Positions 16,259 to 25,985 of a DNA stretch of 64,000 bases are shown here, piece by piece. Source of the stretch: Streptomyces sp. NRRL S-244 (lineage in GTDB: Bacteria > Actinomycetota > Actinomycetes > Streptomycetales > Streptomycetaceae); contig NZ_JOCX01000009.1 of assembly GCF_000717915.1 (NCBI RefSeq), positions 62,001-126,000 on the forward strand. The letters are read 5' to 3'. Position 1 is the stretch's first letter, and each line of letters begins with the position of its first letter. The position numbers and the translations under genes were made by a program. The notes under the pieces were generated by a model. It was not told where the DNA came from. It was given only the letters and a program-made list of their open reading frames with translations, and ran no database searches.

Positions 16259-17200
16259 TCAGGCGATGGACCAGGCGATGCCGTCGAGGATGTCGTGCTC
16301 CGAGACGACGACCTCCCGGGCTCCGGTGCGCTCCATGATGGCGAGGAGGACCAGGGCGCCCGCGCCGATCACGTCCACGCGGCCCGGGTGGAGGACCGGG
16401 ATCGCCGCGCGCTCTGCGTGCACCGAGGTCAGCATGCGCTCGGTGATCTCGCGGACCTGCTCGTACGGGATCCGGGCGTGGTGGATCGCGGAGGAGATGT
16501 ACTCCGGCAGCCCGAGGGCGATCCCGGCGACCGTGGTCACCGAGCCGGCCAGGCCCACCAGCGTGCGCGCCTCGGTCAGCGGGACCGTCTGCTCGACCAG
16601 GTCCAGCGCCGCCTCGATGTCGGCCCGTATGGCCGCGATCTGCTCCGCGGTCGGCGGGTCGGTGACCGCCCCGTCCACCACCAGGTGGCGCTCGGTCATC
16701 CGGACGCAGCCCACGTCGACCGAGCGGGCCGCCCGTACGTGCTCCTCGCCGACCACGAACTCGGTCGAGCCGCCGCCGATGTCCACCACCAGGAACGGCC
16801 GTTCCAGGTGCTCGTGGCCGACCAGTTCCTTCGTGGCTCCGATGAAGGAGAACTCCGCCTCCTGGTCGCCGGAGATCACCTCGGGCTCGACGCCCAGGAT
16901 GCCGCGGACGCCCTGGACGAACTCCTCTCGGTTCTCGGCGTCGCGGGAGGCCGAGGTGGCCACGAAGCGCAGGCGCTCCGCGCCCAGCTCCTTGATGACC
17001 GCCGCGTACTCGCGGCAGGCCGCGAAGGTGCGCTCCAGCGCCTCCGGGGCCAGCCGGCCCGTCTTGTCCACGCCCTGGCCCAGGCGGACGATCGTCATCC
17101 GCCGGTCCAGCTCGACCAGCTCGCCGGTCTGCGGGTCGCAGTCCGCGACGAGCAGGCGGATGGAGTTCGTACCGCAGTCGATTCCGGCGACCCGGGTCAC
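16259..17200 (-). CDS. ppx: Exopolyphosphatase / (p)ppGpp phosphohydrolase, Ppx/GppA family
   Basis: 313-residue member of the ASKHA phosphotransferase fold. Motifs visible are AGIDCGTNSIRLLVAD at the N-terminus, ATSASRDAENREEF near residue 95, VVDIGGGSTEFVVG (phosphate 2 loop) near 138, and VIGAGALVLL near the C-terminus. It lacks the extra C-terminal HD-like domain of the E. coli enzyme, as is usual for short actinobacterial versions. It should hydrolyse polyphosphate or pppGpp in the cytoplasm. The GTG start overlaps the DUF501 stop by four bases (GTGA), so the two are translated as a coupled unit. Confidence 0.9.
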   Translation of the reverse strand: MTRVAGIDCGTNSIRLLVADCDPQTGELVELDRRMTIVRLGQGVDKTGRLAPEALERTFAACREYAAVIKELGAERLRFVATSASRDAENREEFVQGVRGILGVEPEVISGDQEAEFSFIGATKELVGHEHLERPFLVVDIGGGSTEFVVGEEHVRAARSVDVGCVRMTERHLVVDGAVTDPPTAEQIAAIRADIEAALDLVEQTVPLTEARTLVGLAGSVTTVAGIALGLPEYISSAIHHARIPYEQVREITERMLTSVHAERAAIPVLHPGRVDVIGAGALVLLAIMERTGAREVVVSEHDILDGIAWSIA

Positions 17201-17754
17201 CCGTCCGACTCCTTCTTCTCCGCCTGCTCCGCCTTCTCCGCGCACGGCGTCACGCACGCGCCCTTGGCCCACCACTCGGGCAGCATCGCCAGCGCCTCGT
17301 CGCCGAACGGGTTCACCCCGGGCCCGGCGGCCAGCGAGTGGCCGACCAGCACGTGAAGGCACTTCACCCGGTCCGGCATCCCGCCGGCGCTCGGGAAGCC
17401 CTGGAGCACCTCGATGGCGTCGCGGCGCCGGATGTAGTCCTCGTGCGCGGCCTGGTAGGCGGCGGCCAGCTCGGGGTCCTCGGCGAGCCGGGCCTGCATC
17501 TCCTTCATCACGCCGTTGGCCTCCAGCGTGCCGATCGCGGAGGCCGCGCGCGGGCAGGTGAGGTAGTACAGCGTCGGGAAGGGCGTTCCGTCGGGGAGGC
17601 GCGGGGCGGTCTCCACCACGTCCGGCTGGCCGCAGGGGCAGCGGTGGGCGATGGCGCGCAGCCCGCGCGGCGGGCGGCCGAGCTGCTGCTGGAACGCGTC
17701 GATGTCCGCGTCGGTCGGCTCGGTCCGGTCGGTCTGGGGCGGGGGCGTCTGCAT
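17197..17754 (-). CDS. DUF501 family protein
   Basis: 185-residue cytoplasmic protein of the actinobacterial DUF501 family. The N-terminal half has QQQLGRPPRGLRAIAHRCPCGQPDVVET, with a CPCG pair that may bind metal, and YYLTCPRAASAIG. The C-terminal half carries PSAGGMPDRVKCLHVLVGHSLA, a conserved-looking Cys/His patch. Its function is unknown. The gene is conserved beside the divIC-like gene and ppx in actinobacteria and overlaps ppx by four bases. It follows the divIC-like gene by 80 bases in the same direction. Confidence 0.88.
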   Translation of the reverse strand: MQTPPPQTDRTEPTDADIDAFQQQLGRPPRGLRAIAHRCPCGQPDVVETAPRLPDGTPFPTLYYLTCPRAASAIGTLEANGVMKEMQARLAEDPELAAAYQAAHEDYIRRRDAIEVLQGFPSAGGMPDRVKCLHVLVGHSLAAGPGVNPFGDEALAMLPEWWAKGACVTPCAEKAEQAEKKESDG

Positions 17755-17834
17755 GCCTGGAGGAAGTCTCTTCGTTCTCGTGGATGGGTGCGGTGCTGCG
17801 GTTCAGCGGTGCTCGTACGTCGTACGCGTACGCG

Positions 17835-18323
17835 TCACTCGCCGGGGCGGTCGGCCTTGTCGACGCCGTCCCAGACGTTCGAGTACCAGGGCCGGTCGGA
17901 TCCGGCCGTTCCGGTGCGGTGCCGCTCGGCGGCCCCGGCCCCGGGGTCGGTCATGATGTAGCTGATCTCGCCCGGGCGGACGAAGTGCAGGTGCTTGCGC
18001 GCCTGCTGTTCCGCGTACGCGTTGTCCTGCCAGCGGGCCTTCTCGTCGCGGAGGCGTTCGAGGCGCCGGCCCGCGGCCTCGGCGGCCCGCCGCTGCTCCG
18101 CGATCTCCGAGCGCTGGGAGACGTACTGGCGCATCGGATACGCGAGGGCGACGACCAGCGTACAGAGGACGAGCACCAGGAGCGCGGCGCGGCCGGTGAG
18201 CCGGCTGCGGCGGACCTGACGGCGCGTCTGCGAGCGGTAGACGTGGGCGGCGGTCCGCTCGCCGAGCTGCTTGAGCCTGGTCGCGGTGGAGAAGGTGGAG
18301 AACCGATCCCGGTTCCCGGCCAT
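17835..18323 (-). CDS. divIC: Septum formation initiator (FtsB/DivIC family)
   Basis: 162-residue bitopic membrane protein. A cytoplasmic basic N-terminus (about 1-44) precedes one transmembrane helix (TGRAALLVLVLCTLVVALA). A coiled coil follows (about 68-110, SQRSEIAEQRRAAEAAGRRL), then the conserved DivIC end with KHLHFVRPGEISYIM. These proteins bind FtsL and FtsQ at the division site. In Streptomyces they matter mainly for sporulation septa. The ATG at 18323 has GGGGAGG upstream. It lies downstream of enolase in the same direction, with a terminator between. Confidence 0.9.
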   Translation of the reverse strand: MAGNRDRFSTFSTATRLKQLGERTAAHVYRSQTRRQVRRSRLTGRAALLVLVLCTLVVALAYPMRQYVSQRSEIAEQRRAAEAAGRRLERLRDEKARWQDNAYAEQQARKHLHFVRPGEISYIMTDPGAGAAERHRTGTAGSDRPWYSNVWDGVDKADRPGE

Positions 18324-18358
18324 TGACCCCGCCTCCCCTATGTACGCGCTACGCAATA

Positions 18359-18395
18359 CGTCCCCGCACACGGTACGGGACCGAGTGCGGGGACG
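18359..18395 (-). terminator. Terminator after enolase
   Basis: An 11-base-pair perfect stem (CGTCCCCGCAC and complement) with a 15-base loop starts 20 bases past the enolase stop codon. Confidence 0.75.
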
Positions 18396-18414
18396 TACGG
18401 AAGCAAGAGCGTGA

Positions 18415-19764
<1,350 letters not shown>

Positions 19765-19926
19765 CTAGAGCCTAACCGGCTCCGGGCACTGGGCCGGCCG
19801 ACCGCCCGCCTCCTGGGACGAAAAAGGGCCCGAATACCCGTCTTCCGGGACATAGGGCTCTCGCCCACCGGCACATCGGAGCAGGCGGGGGCCGGTCCTG
19901 GCCCGGTCGGGGGCCGGGAAACGCCG

Positions 19927-19961
19927 CCGCCCGGCGCGTGAGGGGAAGACGCGCCGGGCGG
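19927..19961 (-). terminator. Terminator after rpfA
   Basis: A perfect 13-base-pair stem (CCGCCCGGCGCGT and complement) with a 9-base loop starts about 50 bases past the rpfA stop codon. The rest of the 315-base gap before enolase probably holds the enolase promoter; I could not fix it. Confidence 0.8.
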
Positions 19962-20010
19962 TCGGGCTGCCGCGGCGCCGCTCGGGCGGCCGCGGTTGTT
20001 ACTGCAGGAT

Positions 20011-20715
20011 TCAGCTGAGCTTCAGCATCTGACCCGGGAAGATCAGGTCGGCGTCCGAGACGATGTCCTTGTTGAGCTCGAAGAGCTTCTCCCAGCCGCC
20101 CTTGACGCCGTTCGCCTCGGCGATGGTGCCCAGGGTGTCGCCGGGCTTGACCTCGTACGAGCCGTTGCCGGTCTTCGGGGCCGGGGTCTCGGAGCGCTCG
20201 GAGCGGGTGACCGGGGCGGGGGTCTCGCGCTTCGTCTCCTTCTTCGGCTCGGTCTTCTTCGGCTGGGTCTTCTTGGTCTCGGTCTTCGTCTCCGTCTTCT
20301 TCGGGGTGTCGGTCGTACCACCACCGGTGTAAGAGGAGTTGGAGAGGCCGACGCCGCAGGACGGCCACGCGCCCTTGCCCTGGCCCTTGAGGACCTTCTC
20401 GGCGATGGCTATCTGCTGCGACTTGGAGGCCTGGTTGGCCTGCGCGGCGTATGCCTTGCCGCCGTACGCGGCCCACGTGGAGGACGAGAACTGCAGGCCG
20501 CCGTAGTAGCCGTTGCCCGTGTTGATGGACCAGTTGCCACCGGACTCGCACTGCGCGACGCGGTCCCACTCGCCCGCGGTGGCGGCGGAGGCCGAGCCGG
20601 CCGCCATCAGGGGGGCGGCGACGGCGACGCCGGCGACACCGGCGAGCGTGACGATGCGAGCCGTCCGCTCAATGGCCGAGGCGCGGCGGTGCTTTCCCTT
20701 GCCGGAATTCAGCAT
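20011..20715 (-). CDS. rpfA: Resuscitation-promoting factor-like cell-wall hydrolase with LysM
   Basis: Secreted muralytic enzyme acting on peptidoglycan during germination and growth. 234 residues: signal peptide (about 1-45, ending in Ala-rich SASAA), the Rpf transglycosylase-like domain (about 46-122) with the catalytic glutamate in AQCESGGNWSINTG and the conserved GGLQFSSSTWAAYGG, a Lys/Thr/Pro-rich linker (about 135-185), and a C-terminal LysM domain (about 188-234, YEVKPGDTLGTIAEANG). The ATG at 20715 follows GGAG. The leader carries a ydaO-type c-di-AMP riboswitch, so expression should fall when c-di-AMP is high, as reported for S. coelicolor rpfA. Confidence 0.93.
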   Translation of the reverse strand: MLNSGKGKHRRASAIERTARIVTLAGVAGVAVAAPLMAAGSASAATAGEWDRVAQCESGGNWSINTGNGYYGGLQFSSSTWAAYGGKAYAAQANQASKSQQIAIAEKVLKGQGKGAWPSCGVGLSNSSYTGGGTTDTPKKTETKTETKKTQPKKTEPKKETKRETPAPVTRSERSETPAPKTGNGSYEVKPGDTLGTIAEANGVKGGWEKLFELNKDIVSDADLIFPGQMLKLS

Positions 20716-20730
20716 GGAGTTCTCCTCACC

Positions 20731-20890
20731 GACGCCTGCGAGGTGAGCTGTCGGGTTCGGGCTGATGAGTGCCCGGCCGTGCGACTGGCGCACGACTTAA
20801 CCCCTAGCCGGTTCCCCGGCCGTCTCTCAACGGCCGCTCCCGGCGCCTACCTTGGTTCCCCCGCTCCTGCCTTCGGCGCTTGACGCGACG
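20731..20890 (-). ncRNA. ydaO-yuaA type c-di-AMP riboswitch in the rpfA leader
   Basis: On the minus strand the leader contains the blocks that define this class, in order: GAGCGGGGGAACC, GGTAGGCGCC, a hairpin GGCCG...CGGCC, CTAGGGGTTAAGTC, GCCCGAACCCGACAGCT and CACCTCGCAGGCGTC. They align with the B. subtilis ydaO element, for example its GCCCGAAUCCGUCAGCUAACCUCG. The element ends 15 bases before the rpfA ATG, so it can affect transcription or ribosome access. Ligand c-di-AMP is from family knowledge. The 5' boundary is approximate. Confidence 0.88.
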
Positions 20891-20974
20891 ACTGTTCCCC
20901 CCGTCCGCCGGCAGGATTCGGCGATGCGGTCGAAGGAGCCCGCGGTGGCGGGCGACTCAGAAGGTAGACAGGTC

Positions 20975-21008
20975 TCTCCCCGATGTTCAACGAGGAACAC
21001 CGGGGAGA
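20975..21008 (-). terminator. Terminator between the two rpf genes
   Basis: A 14-base-pair stem with one G-T pair and a 6-base loop (arms TCTCCCCGATGTTC and GAACACCGGGGAGA on the + strand) lies after the second rpf gene and before the rpfA leader. It insulates the riboswitch-controlled unit. The remaining gap (21009-21170) shows nothing else I can assign. Confidence 0.8.
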
Positions 21009-21170
21009 AACGGCCCCTACTTGCGTCCCCTTCAGGGGCGTTTGCGCAGGTGAGGGCGGGGTTTGCGGAAGCCTCCCGGCGGGACACGCCAGTTGACCGG
21101 AAGAGACACATGTCTCACTTGCAGATAACGGACATTCAGCCTTTTCTGGGTGTCCGAAGTGCCGCTATTT

Positions 21171-22217
21171 CTAACTTAGATCCAGATTCTGACCGGGCTT
21201 GATCAGATTGGCGTCATCGCCGATGACCTGCTCGTTGGCCTGGTAGAGCGCGTTCCAGCCGCCCTTGACCCCCTTGGCAGACGCGATGGCGGCCAGACTG
21301 TCGCCCGCCTGGACCGTGTACGAGGGGTCCGACGCCGCGTCAGACTTGACGGGCACCTCAAGAGCGGGCGTACCACGGTGCTTGCCGGTGCCGGAGGGGT
21401 CCGGGATGCCGGCCGGGTCGGTGGTGGCACCCGGGATGCCCGGGGCCGAGGGGGCGCCGGGAGCCGTCGGGTCGGCCGGGTTGACCGGAGCGGTCGGGTC
21501 CGTGGGGCTGCCGGGCGTGGTCGGGCTTCCCGGGGCCGTCGGGTCGGCGGGCGCCGTCGGGGTGCCCGGGGTCGTCGGGTCGCCGGGGGTGCCCGGGAGC
21601 ACCGGGGCGCTCGGCGAGGTGGACGGCTCGTCCGGGTCGGGCATGACGGGCAGTCCGCTGTTCGGCGCGAGCGGCGCCGGCGGAAGCGTGAAGACCGGGG
21701 CCGGAGTCGGGGTCGGGGCGCCGAAGTCCCGCGCCTTCGCACCGGAGCCGCCGGCCGGGACCGAGGCGTCGGGGCGCGCGGCGCTCGGGGCGATCGGGCC
21801 GAGCGTGCCGGGCAGGCCCGGGTCCACGGCCGCCGCGGGGCCCTGCTGGGTCAGTCCGGCCGACTCCGAGCAGTGCCCGAAGGCCTGGGCGCCCTGGGTG
21901 CCCAGCACGCGCTCGGCGACGGCGATCTGCTGCGAGCGGCTCGCGAGGTCGGGGCGCTCGGCGAACTCGAGGCCGCCCGAGCCGTTCCACTGTTCCTGCG
22001 TGAACGAAAGTCCGCCGTAGGACCCGCTGCCGGAGTTGGCGCTCCAGGAGCCGCCGCTCTCGCACTCGGCGACCTTGTCCCACGTGGAGGCGTCTGCTGC
22101 GCTCGCGCCGGTGGCGGCGAGCAGCGGCAGGGCCAACGCGGAACCGGTGACTCCGGCGGTGACGACTATCGCGGGTACCTGGCGGGGGCGTCTGTGGCGG
22201 CCGTTCCCGGAACGCAT
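21171..22217 (-). CDS. Second Rpf-like secreted cell-wall hydrolase with LysM
   Basis: 348-residue paralogue of the neighbouring rpfA product. Signal peptide (about 1-40, ending ASAADAS), Rpf domain (about 40-118) with the catalytic glutamate in AECESGGSWSANSG and GSYGGLSFTQEQW, then an unusually long Pro/Gly/Thr-rich linker (about 125-295) with repeats of the type PTAPGSPTTPG. A C-terminal LysM follows (YTVQAGDSLAAIASAKG). The linker probably spans the thick wall. ATG 22217 has AAAGG nine bases upstream; ATG 22235 is less likely. Unlike rpfA it has only about 100 bases upstream and no room for a riboswitch. It ends at its own terminator. Confidence 0.92.
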   Translation of the reverse strand: MRSGNGRHRRPRQVPAIVVTAGVTGSALALPLLAATGASAADASTWDKVAECESGGSWSANSGSGSYGGLSFTQEQWNGSGGLEFAERPDLASRSQQIAVAERVLGTQGAQAFGHCSESAGLTQQGPAAAVDPGLPGTLGPIAPSAARPDASVPAGGSGAKARDFGAPTPTPAPVFTLPPAPLAPNSGLPVMPDPDEPSTSPSAPVLPGTPGDPTTPGTPTAPADPTAPGSPTTPGSPTDPTAPVNPADPTAPGAPSAPGIPGATTDPAGIPDPSGTGKHRGTPALEVPVKSDAASDPSYTVQAGDSLAAIASAKGVKGGWNALYQANEQVIGDDANLIKPGQNLDLS

Positions 22218-22254
22218 GAGCTGCACCTTTCGCATAACGGCTGGGTAACGGCAG

Positions 22255-22284
22255 AACCTAGCCGTCTTAGCACGTCAGTAACAA
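22255..22284 (-). promoter_or_regulatory. Candidate promoter of the second rpf gene
   Basis: Read on the minus strand, TTGTTA (22284-22279) and TAGGTT (22260-22255) are 18 bases apart, a reasonable match to a housekeeping sigma-factor promoter. It is placed 38 bases before the ATG. Confidence 0.4.
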
Positions 22285-22319
22285 CTCTTGACGGGGGCTG
22301 ACTTACGGTCAGTGGGCGT

Positions 22320-23603
22320 TCAAGGGTTTCGGGGTGTGAACCTGACGGGAAGAGTGCGCAGGCCACGCATGATCAGACCCCCGCGCCAGCGAAGCTCGTT
22401 GGGCGGAACTGCGAGTTCCAGATCAGGTAGACGCGTCAGCAAAGTCGCAAGCGCCGTCTGTCCCTCAAGTCGTGCGAGCGGAGCACCCAGGCAGTAGTGG
22501 ATGCCGTGCCCGTAACCGAGGTGCTGGTTGTCGGTGCGGGAGAGGTCGAGGGTGTCCGGATCGGCGAACCGCTCGGGGTCCCGGTCGGCCGCGGCGAGGA
22601 CGACGAGCACCGGATCGCCGGCCGCGACGTCCTGGCCGCCGAGGGTCAGCGGCTCGGTGGCGAACCGCCAGGTGGCCAGCTCCACGGGCCCGTCGTAGCG
22701 CAGCAGTTCCTCGATGCCGGTCTCCAGCAGGCCGCTCTCGCCGGCGGCGAGGGAGTCCTGGAGGCGGGTGCGCTGACCGGGGTTCATGAAGAGGGAGTGG
22801 ACGCCGTTGCCGATGAGGTTGACGGTCGTCTCAAATCCGGCAAAAAGCAGGATGAAGGCCATCGCCGTGGCCTCGGCCTCGGTCAGGTGGTCGCCGTGAT
22901 CGCTCGCGCGGATCAGGTCCGAAATCAGGTCATTGCCCAGATCATCCCGTTTGCGGTGGATGAGTTCACCGAGATAGGTCCGCATCTGCTTCACGGAACG
23001 GGCGACCCCGCCGCGCGGACCGCCGCCGTGCCGGATCATCATCCCGGCCCAGTCGCGGAAGTCGTCCTGGTCCTCGCGCGGTACGCCGAGCATCTCGCAG
23101 ATGGCGTAGATGGGGAGCGGGAAGGCGAACTCGTGGATGAGGTCCGCTTCCCCCCTGCTCGCGAACTGCTCGATGAGGTGGTCGGTCAGCTCCTGCACCC
23201 GCGGGGTGAACTCGGCCACCCTGCGCGGGGTGAACGCCTTCGACACCAGCCGCCGCAGCCGCGTGTGGTCCGGCGGGTCGATGTTGAGCAGGTGCGTCAT
23301 CAGCTCCGCCTTGCGCTCCCCCGGGATCCCGGTCTTGCCCTTGGCGTGCGCCGGCTCCGCGTGGTGCGCCGGGTTCTTGCTGAGCCGCTGGTCGGCGAGG
23401 GCCTGGCGGGCGTCGGCGTACCGGGTGACCAGCCAGGCCTCGACCCCGCTCGGGAGCTTGGTGCGGTGCACCGGGGAGTGCTCGCGCAGCCAGGCGTACG
23501 CCGGGTACGGGTCGGTCGCGAACTCCCAGTCGAACAGGGTCGGGCCCTGGAGAGGAGTGCTGTCTTCGGGGGCTGCGGAGGCTGCGGAGGTCGGCTCATG
23601 CAC
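22320..23603 (-). CDS. Cytochrome P450
   Basis: Soluble bacterial P450 monooxygenase, 427 residues, of the class usual in Streptomyces (CYP105/107-like; subfamily not assignable here). The I-helix oxygen site is LLFAGFETTVNL, the K-helix ExxR is EELLR, and the haem-ligand loop is GYGHGIHYCLGAPLARLEG. The GTG at 23603 gives the short N-terminus typical of the group. No ferredoxin or reductase gene is adjacent, although the divergent gene encodes a flavin/NAD reductase fused to a globin. The two starts lie about 115 bases apart. The substrate is unknown. Confidence 0.93.
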   Translation of the reverse strand: MHEPTSAASAAPEDSTPLQGPTLFDWEFATDPYPAYAWLREHSPVHRTKLPSGVEAWLVTRYADARQALADQRLSKNPAHHAEPAHAKGKTGIPGERKAELMTHLLNIDPPDHTRLRRLVSKAFTPRRVAEFTPRVQELTDHLIEQFASRGEADLIHEFAFPLPIYAICEMLGVPREDQDDFRDWAGMMIRHGGGPRGGVARSVKQMRTYLGELIHRKRDDLGNDLISDLIRASDHGDHLTEAEATAMAFILLFAGFETTVNLIGNGVHSLFMNPGQRTRLQDSLAAGESGLLETGIEELLRYDGPVELATWRFATEPLTLGGQDVAAGDPVLVVLAAADRDPERFADPDTLDLSRTDNQHLGYGHGIHYCLGAPLARLEGQTALATLLTRLPDLELAVPPNELRWRGGLIMRGLRTLPVRFTPRNP

Positions 23604-23680
23604 CCGCTGACCGTATCCCGCGCGCCCGCGGCCATCCCATATGGGTGGTTCGCCGCGGCTGTCCGTAGATCCGCCATCGC

Positions 23681-23711
23681 TTGACCTCGCGTTCCCCTGC
23701 GTTCCTACTTT
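23681..23711 (+). promoter_or_regulatory. Promoter of the flavohaemoglobin-like gene, probably leaderless
   Basis: TTGACC (23681-23686) and TACTTT (23706-23711) are 19 bases apart. The GTG at 23719 begins seven bases after the -10 box, so the transcript probably starts at or next to the start codon. Confidence 0.5.
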
Positions 23712-23718
23712 CGGTTTT

Positions 23719-24930
23719 GTGGATGTGAGGATCTTGAAGAGCAGCTTCGCGGTGGTGGAGAGAAGGGCCGAGCACGCGGTCAAGTACTTCTACTCCCACC
23801 TCTTCTGGCACAACCCCGGGATCCGTGAGCTCTTCCCGGCCTCCGCCGAGGACATGGAACGCCAGCGCGACCGGCTCTTCGCCGTGCTGACCCACGTGGT
23901 CGCCCACCTCGACGACGAGAGCCTGCTCCCCTATCTCCACGACCTCGGCCGCGACCACCGCAAGTTCCTCGCCGGCCCCGAGCACTACGCGGCCCTCGGC
24001 GCCAGCCTGCTCGCCGCGCTCGCCCGCACCTGTGGCGAGTCCTGGACCCCGACCGTGGAGAAGGCCTGGTCCGAGGCGTACCAGGTGATCGCCGACGCCA
24101 TGATGGCCGGGGCCGCCGCGAGCGAGGACCCGGCGTGGTGGGACGCCGAGATCGTGCGCCACCTCCAGTACGGGCAGGACATAGGGGTGCTGACCCTGCG
24201 CCCGCACGCCCCCTTCCCCCACCTCCCCGGCCAGTACGCGAGCGTGAGCAGCGAACGGGTCCCGAGGACCTGGCGCACGTACTCCATCGGAAACGCCCCG
24301 CGCCCGGACGGCACCCTCGACCTCCACGTCAGCCGTATCGAGGGCGGCCGGCTCAGCACCGCCCTGGTCCGCGAGACCCGGCCCGGCGAGATGCTGCGGC
24401 TCGGCGCGGCCGGCGGGCAGCTGACGCTGCGCCGCGCCGACCGCCCGGTCAGCCTCATCGCGGCGGGCACCGGATGGGCGCCGATCCGGGCCATGGTGGA
24501 GGAGCTCGCCGGGCAGCCTCCCGACAGGGACGTACGGCTCTTCGTCGTCGCCCGGGACTCCGCGTACCTGTACGACCGCCCGCTGATCGACGAGTACGCC
24601 GCCGCCTTCGGCTGGCTCGGCGTCACCTACATCACGCCCGCCCCCGGTCAGCACCGCAACCAGGCCACCGGGCGGCTCGCGACCGCCCTCGGCCACCGGG
24701 CCATGTGGCCCGAGCAGGACGTCTACCTCAGCGGGCCGGCGCCGTTCATCGAGCAGACCGTGCACGTGCTGGAGGAGCTGGGCGCCCTGCCGGGCCGGAT
24801 CTTCCACGACACCGTGCCCGCCGCCGGCACCGGCCACGGCCCGAACGGCCGGCCCCTGGGCTTCGGCGAGTGGTTCCTCAGCCGCCCCGAGCCGCACTGG
24901 CACAACCCGTCGGGCCGCGCCCCCCGGTAG
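23719..24930 (+). CDS. Flavohaemoglobin-like protein (globin plus FAD/NAD reductase)
   Basis: 403-residue protein with a globin domain (about 1-135), an FAD-binding barrel (about 150-250) and an NAD-binding domain (about 255-380). The proximal haem histidine is His80 in GRDHRKFLAG, matching the flavohaemoglobin F-helix. RTYSIGNAP binds the flavin, and AAGTGWAPIRAM is the nucleotide-binding loop. Classical members detoxify nitric oxide to nitrate. This globin is divergent from E. coli Hmp and has an extended C-terminal tail rich in His and Pro, so another oxygen- or NO-linked role is possible. It is divergent from the P450 gene. GTG 23725 is an alternative start. Confidence 0.85.
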   Translation: MDVRILKSSFAVVERRAEHAVKYFYSHLFWHNPGIRELFPASAEDMERQRDRLFAVLTHVVAHLDDESLLPYLHDLGRDHRKFLAGPEHYAALGASLLAALARTCGESWTPTVEKAWSEAYQVIADAMMAGAAASEDPAWWDAEIVRHLQYGQDIGVLTLRPHAPFPHLPGQYASVSSERVPRTWRTYSIGNAPRPDGTLDLHVSRIEGGRLSTALVRETRPGEMLRLGAAGGQLTLRRADRPVSLIAAGTGWAPIRAMVEELAGQPPDRDVRLFVVARDSAYLYDRPLIDEYAAAFGWLGVTYITPAPGQHRNQATGRLATALGHRAMWPEQDVYLSGPAPFIEQTVHVLEELGALPGRIFHDTVPAAGTGHGPNGRPLGFGEWFLSRPEPHWHNPSGRAPR

Positions 24931-24937
24931 GGGGTGT

Positions 24938-25957
24938 CTACGCGCCGACGCCCTCGGCGGCCCGGATCGCGTCCCGGTAGGCCCGGGCCGCCGCGCGCAG
25001 CGCGGTCTCGGGGTCGACGCCCGCCGCCTCGGCGCGCGCGGCCAGTTCCAGCAGCTCGTACCCGATGCCCTCGCCGCGCGGCAGTTCCACGGCCACGCCG
25101 CCCGCGCGGACCCGGCCGGCGAGCTTGGCCGCGAGCGCGAGTCCGGGCTGGCCCAGCGGGATCCCGTCGGTGACCGAGTCCCGCTGCTTCTCGACCGCCT
25201 TGGTGCGCTGCCAGTGCGCGCTGACGTCCTCCGGGGTCTGCGCGTCCGCGTCCCCGAACACGTGCGGGTGCCGGTGGATCAGCTTCTCGACGAGGCCGCC
25301 GGCCACGTCGTCGATGGAGAACGGCTCGTCGGGGTGCTCCTCGGCGATCCGCGCGTGGAAGACCACCTGGAGCAGTACGTCGCCGAGCTCCTCGCGCAGC
25401 GCGTCCCGGTCCCCGTCCTCGATGGCCTCGACGAGTTCGTACGCCTCCTCCGTGGCGTACTTGACCAGTGCCTCGTGGGTCTGGCGCGAGGTCCAGGGGC
25501 ATTCGCGGCGGACCCGGTCCATCACCTGCACGAGGTCGAGCAGGCGGGCGCCGGGCAGGTCGTACGAGCCGGGCAGCAGTTCGAGGTCGGGCATGTCGAC
25601 GCGGCCGGAGCCGGCGAGGCGGGCCAGTCCGTCGGTGAGCCGCCGGTCGCCCTCGCCGGACGGGATCACCACGACCGTGCGGCCGCCGGCGCAGGCCTCG
25701 ACCAGCGCGTGCGCGTCCGGGGCCTCGTGCGCGACCTCGACGCCCGCCTCGCGCAGGTACGGCAGCTGCGGGTGGCCCGGGTCGGCGCACAGCACCCGGT
25801 CCGCGGCGTGCAGGGTCTGCCAGGCCGGCCAGGACAGCAGGCCGGGGGCGACCCGGTGGCTCGCGGTCAGCAGGACGATCCGGCCGGTGGCCGTGGCGTC
25901 GGCGGGGGCGGCCGGGGCGGGCACGGCGGGGGCGGGTTCGGCGGCGTGGTCGGTCAC
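24938..25957 (-). CDS. mazG: Nucleoside triphosphate pyrophosphohydrolase, MazG family
   Basis: Housecleaning enzyme that cleaves NTPs/dNTPs to monophosphates and pyrophosphate. The N-terminal 115 residues look like a degenerate tetrapyrrole-methylase-type domain, as in the YabN group (VLLTASHRVAPGLL). The MazG core follows with CPWTSRQTHEALVKYATEE and the metal-binding pattern EEAYEL...EELGDVLLQVVFHA. A second helical part contains HPHVFG and WQRTKAVEK. The acidic residues are intact. 339 residues, GTG start. It lies 28 bases before the SurA-like gene's stop region, in the same direction, probably as an operon. Confidence 0.9.
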   Translation of the reverse strand: MTDHAAEPAPAVPAPAAPADATATGRIVLLTASHRVAPGLLSWPAWQTLHAADRVLCADPGHPQLPYLREAGVEVAHEAPDAHALVEACAGGRTVVVIPSGEGDRRLTDGLARLAGSGRVDMPDLELLPGSYDLPGARLLDLVQVMDRVRRECPWTSRQTHEALVKYATEEAYELVEAIEDGDRDALREELGDVLLQVVFHARIAEEHPDEPFSIDDVAGGLVEKLIHRHPHVFGDADAQTPEDVSAHWQRTKAVEKQRDSVTDGIPLGQPGLALAAKLAGRVRAGGVAVELPRGEGIGYELLELAARAEAAGVDPETALRAAARAYRDAIRAAEGVGA

Positions 25958-25985
25958 CCTCCGAACCTACCTCCGGTCGGGCGGC

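Noticed and set aside
22320..24930. P450 and flavohaemoglobin-like genes as part of a biosynthetic gene cluster
   Set aside because: No synthase, tailoring set or pathway regulator is nearby; the neighbours are housekeeping genes such as mazG and mfd.
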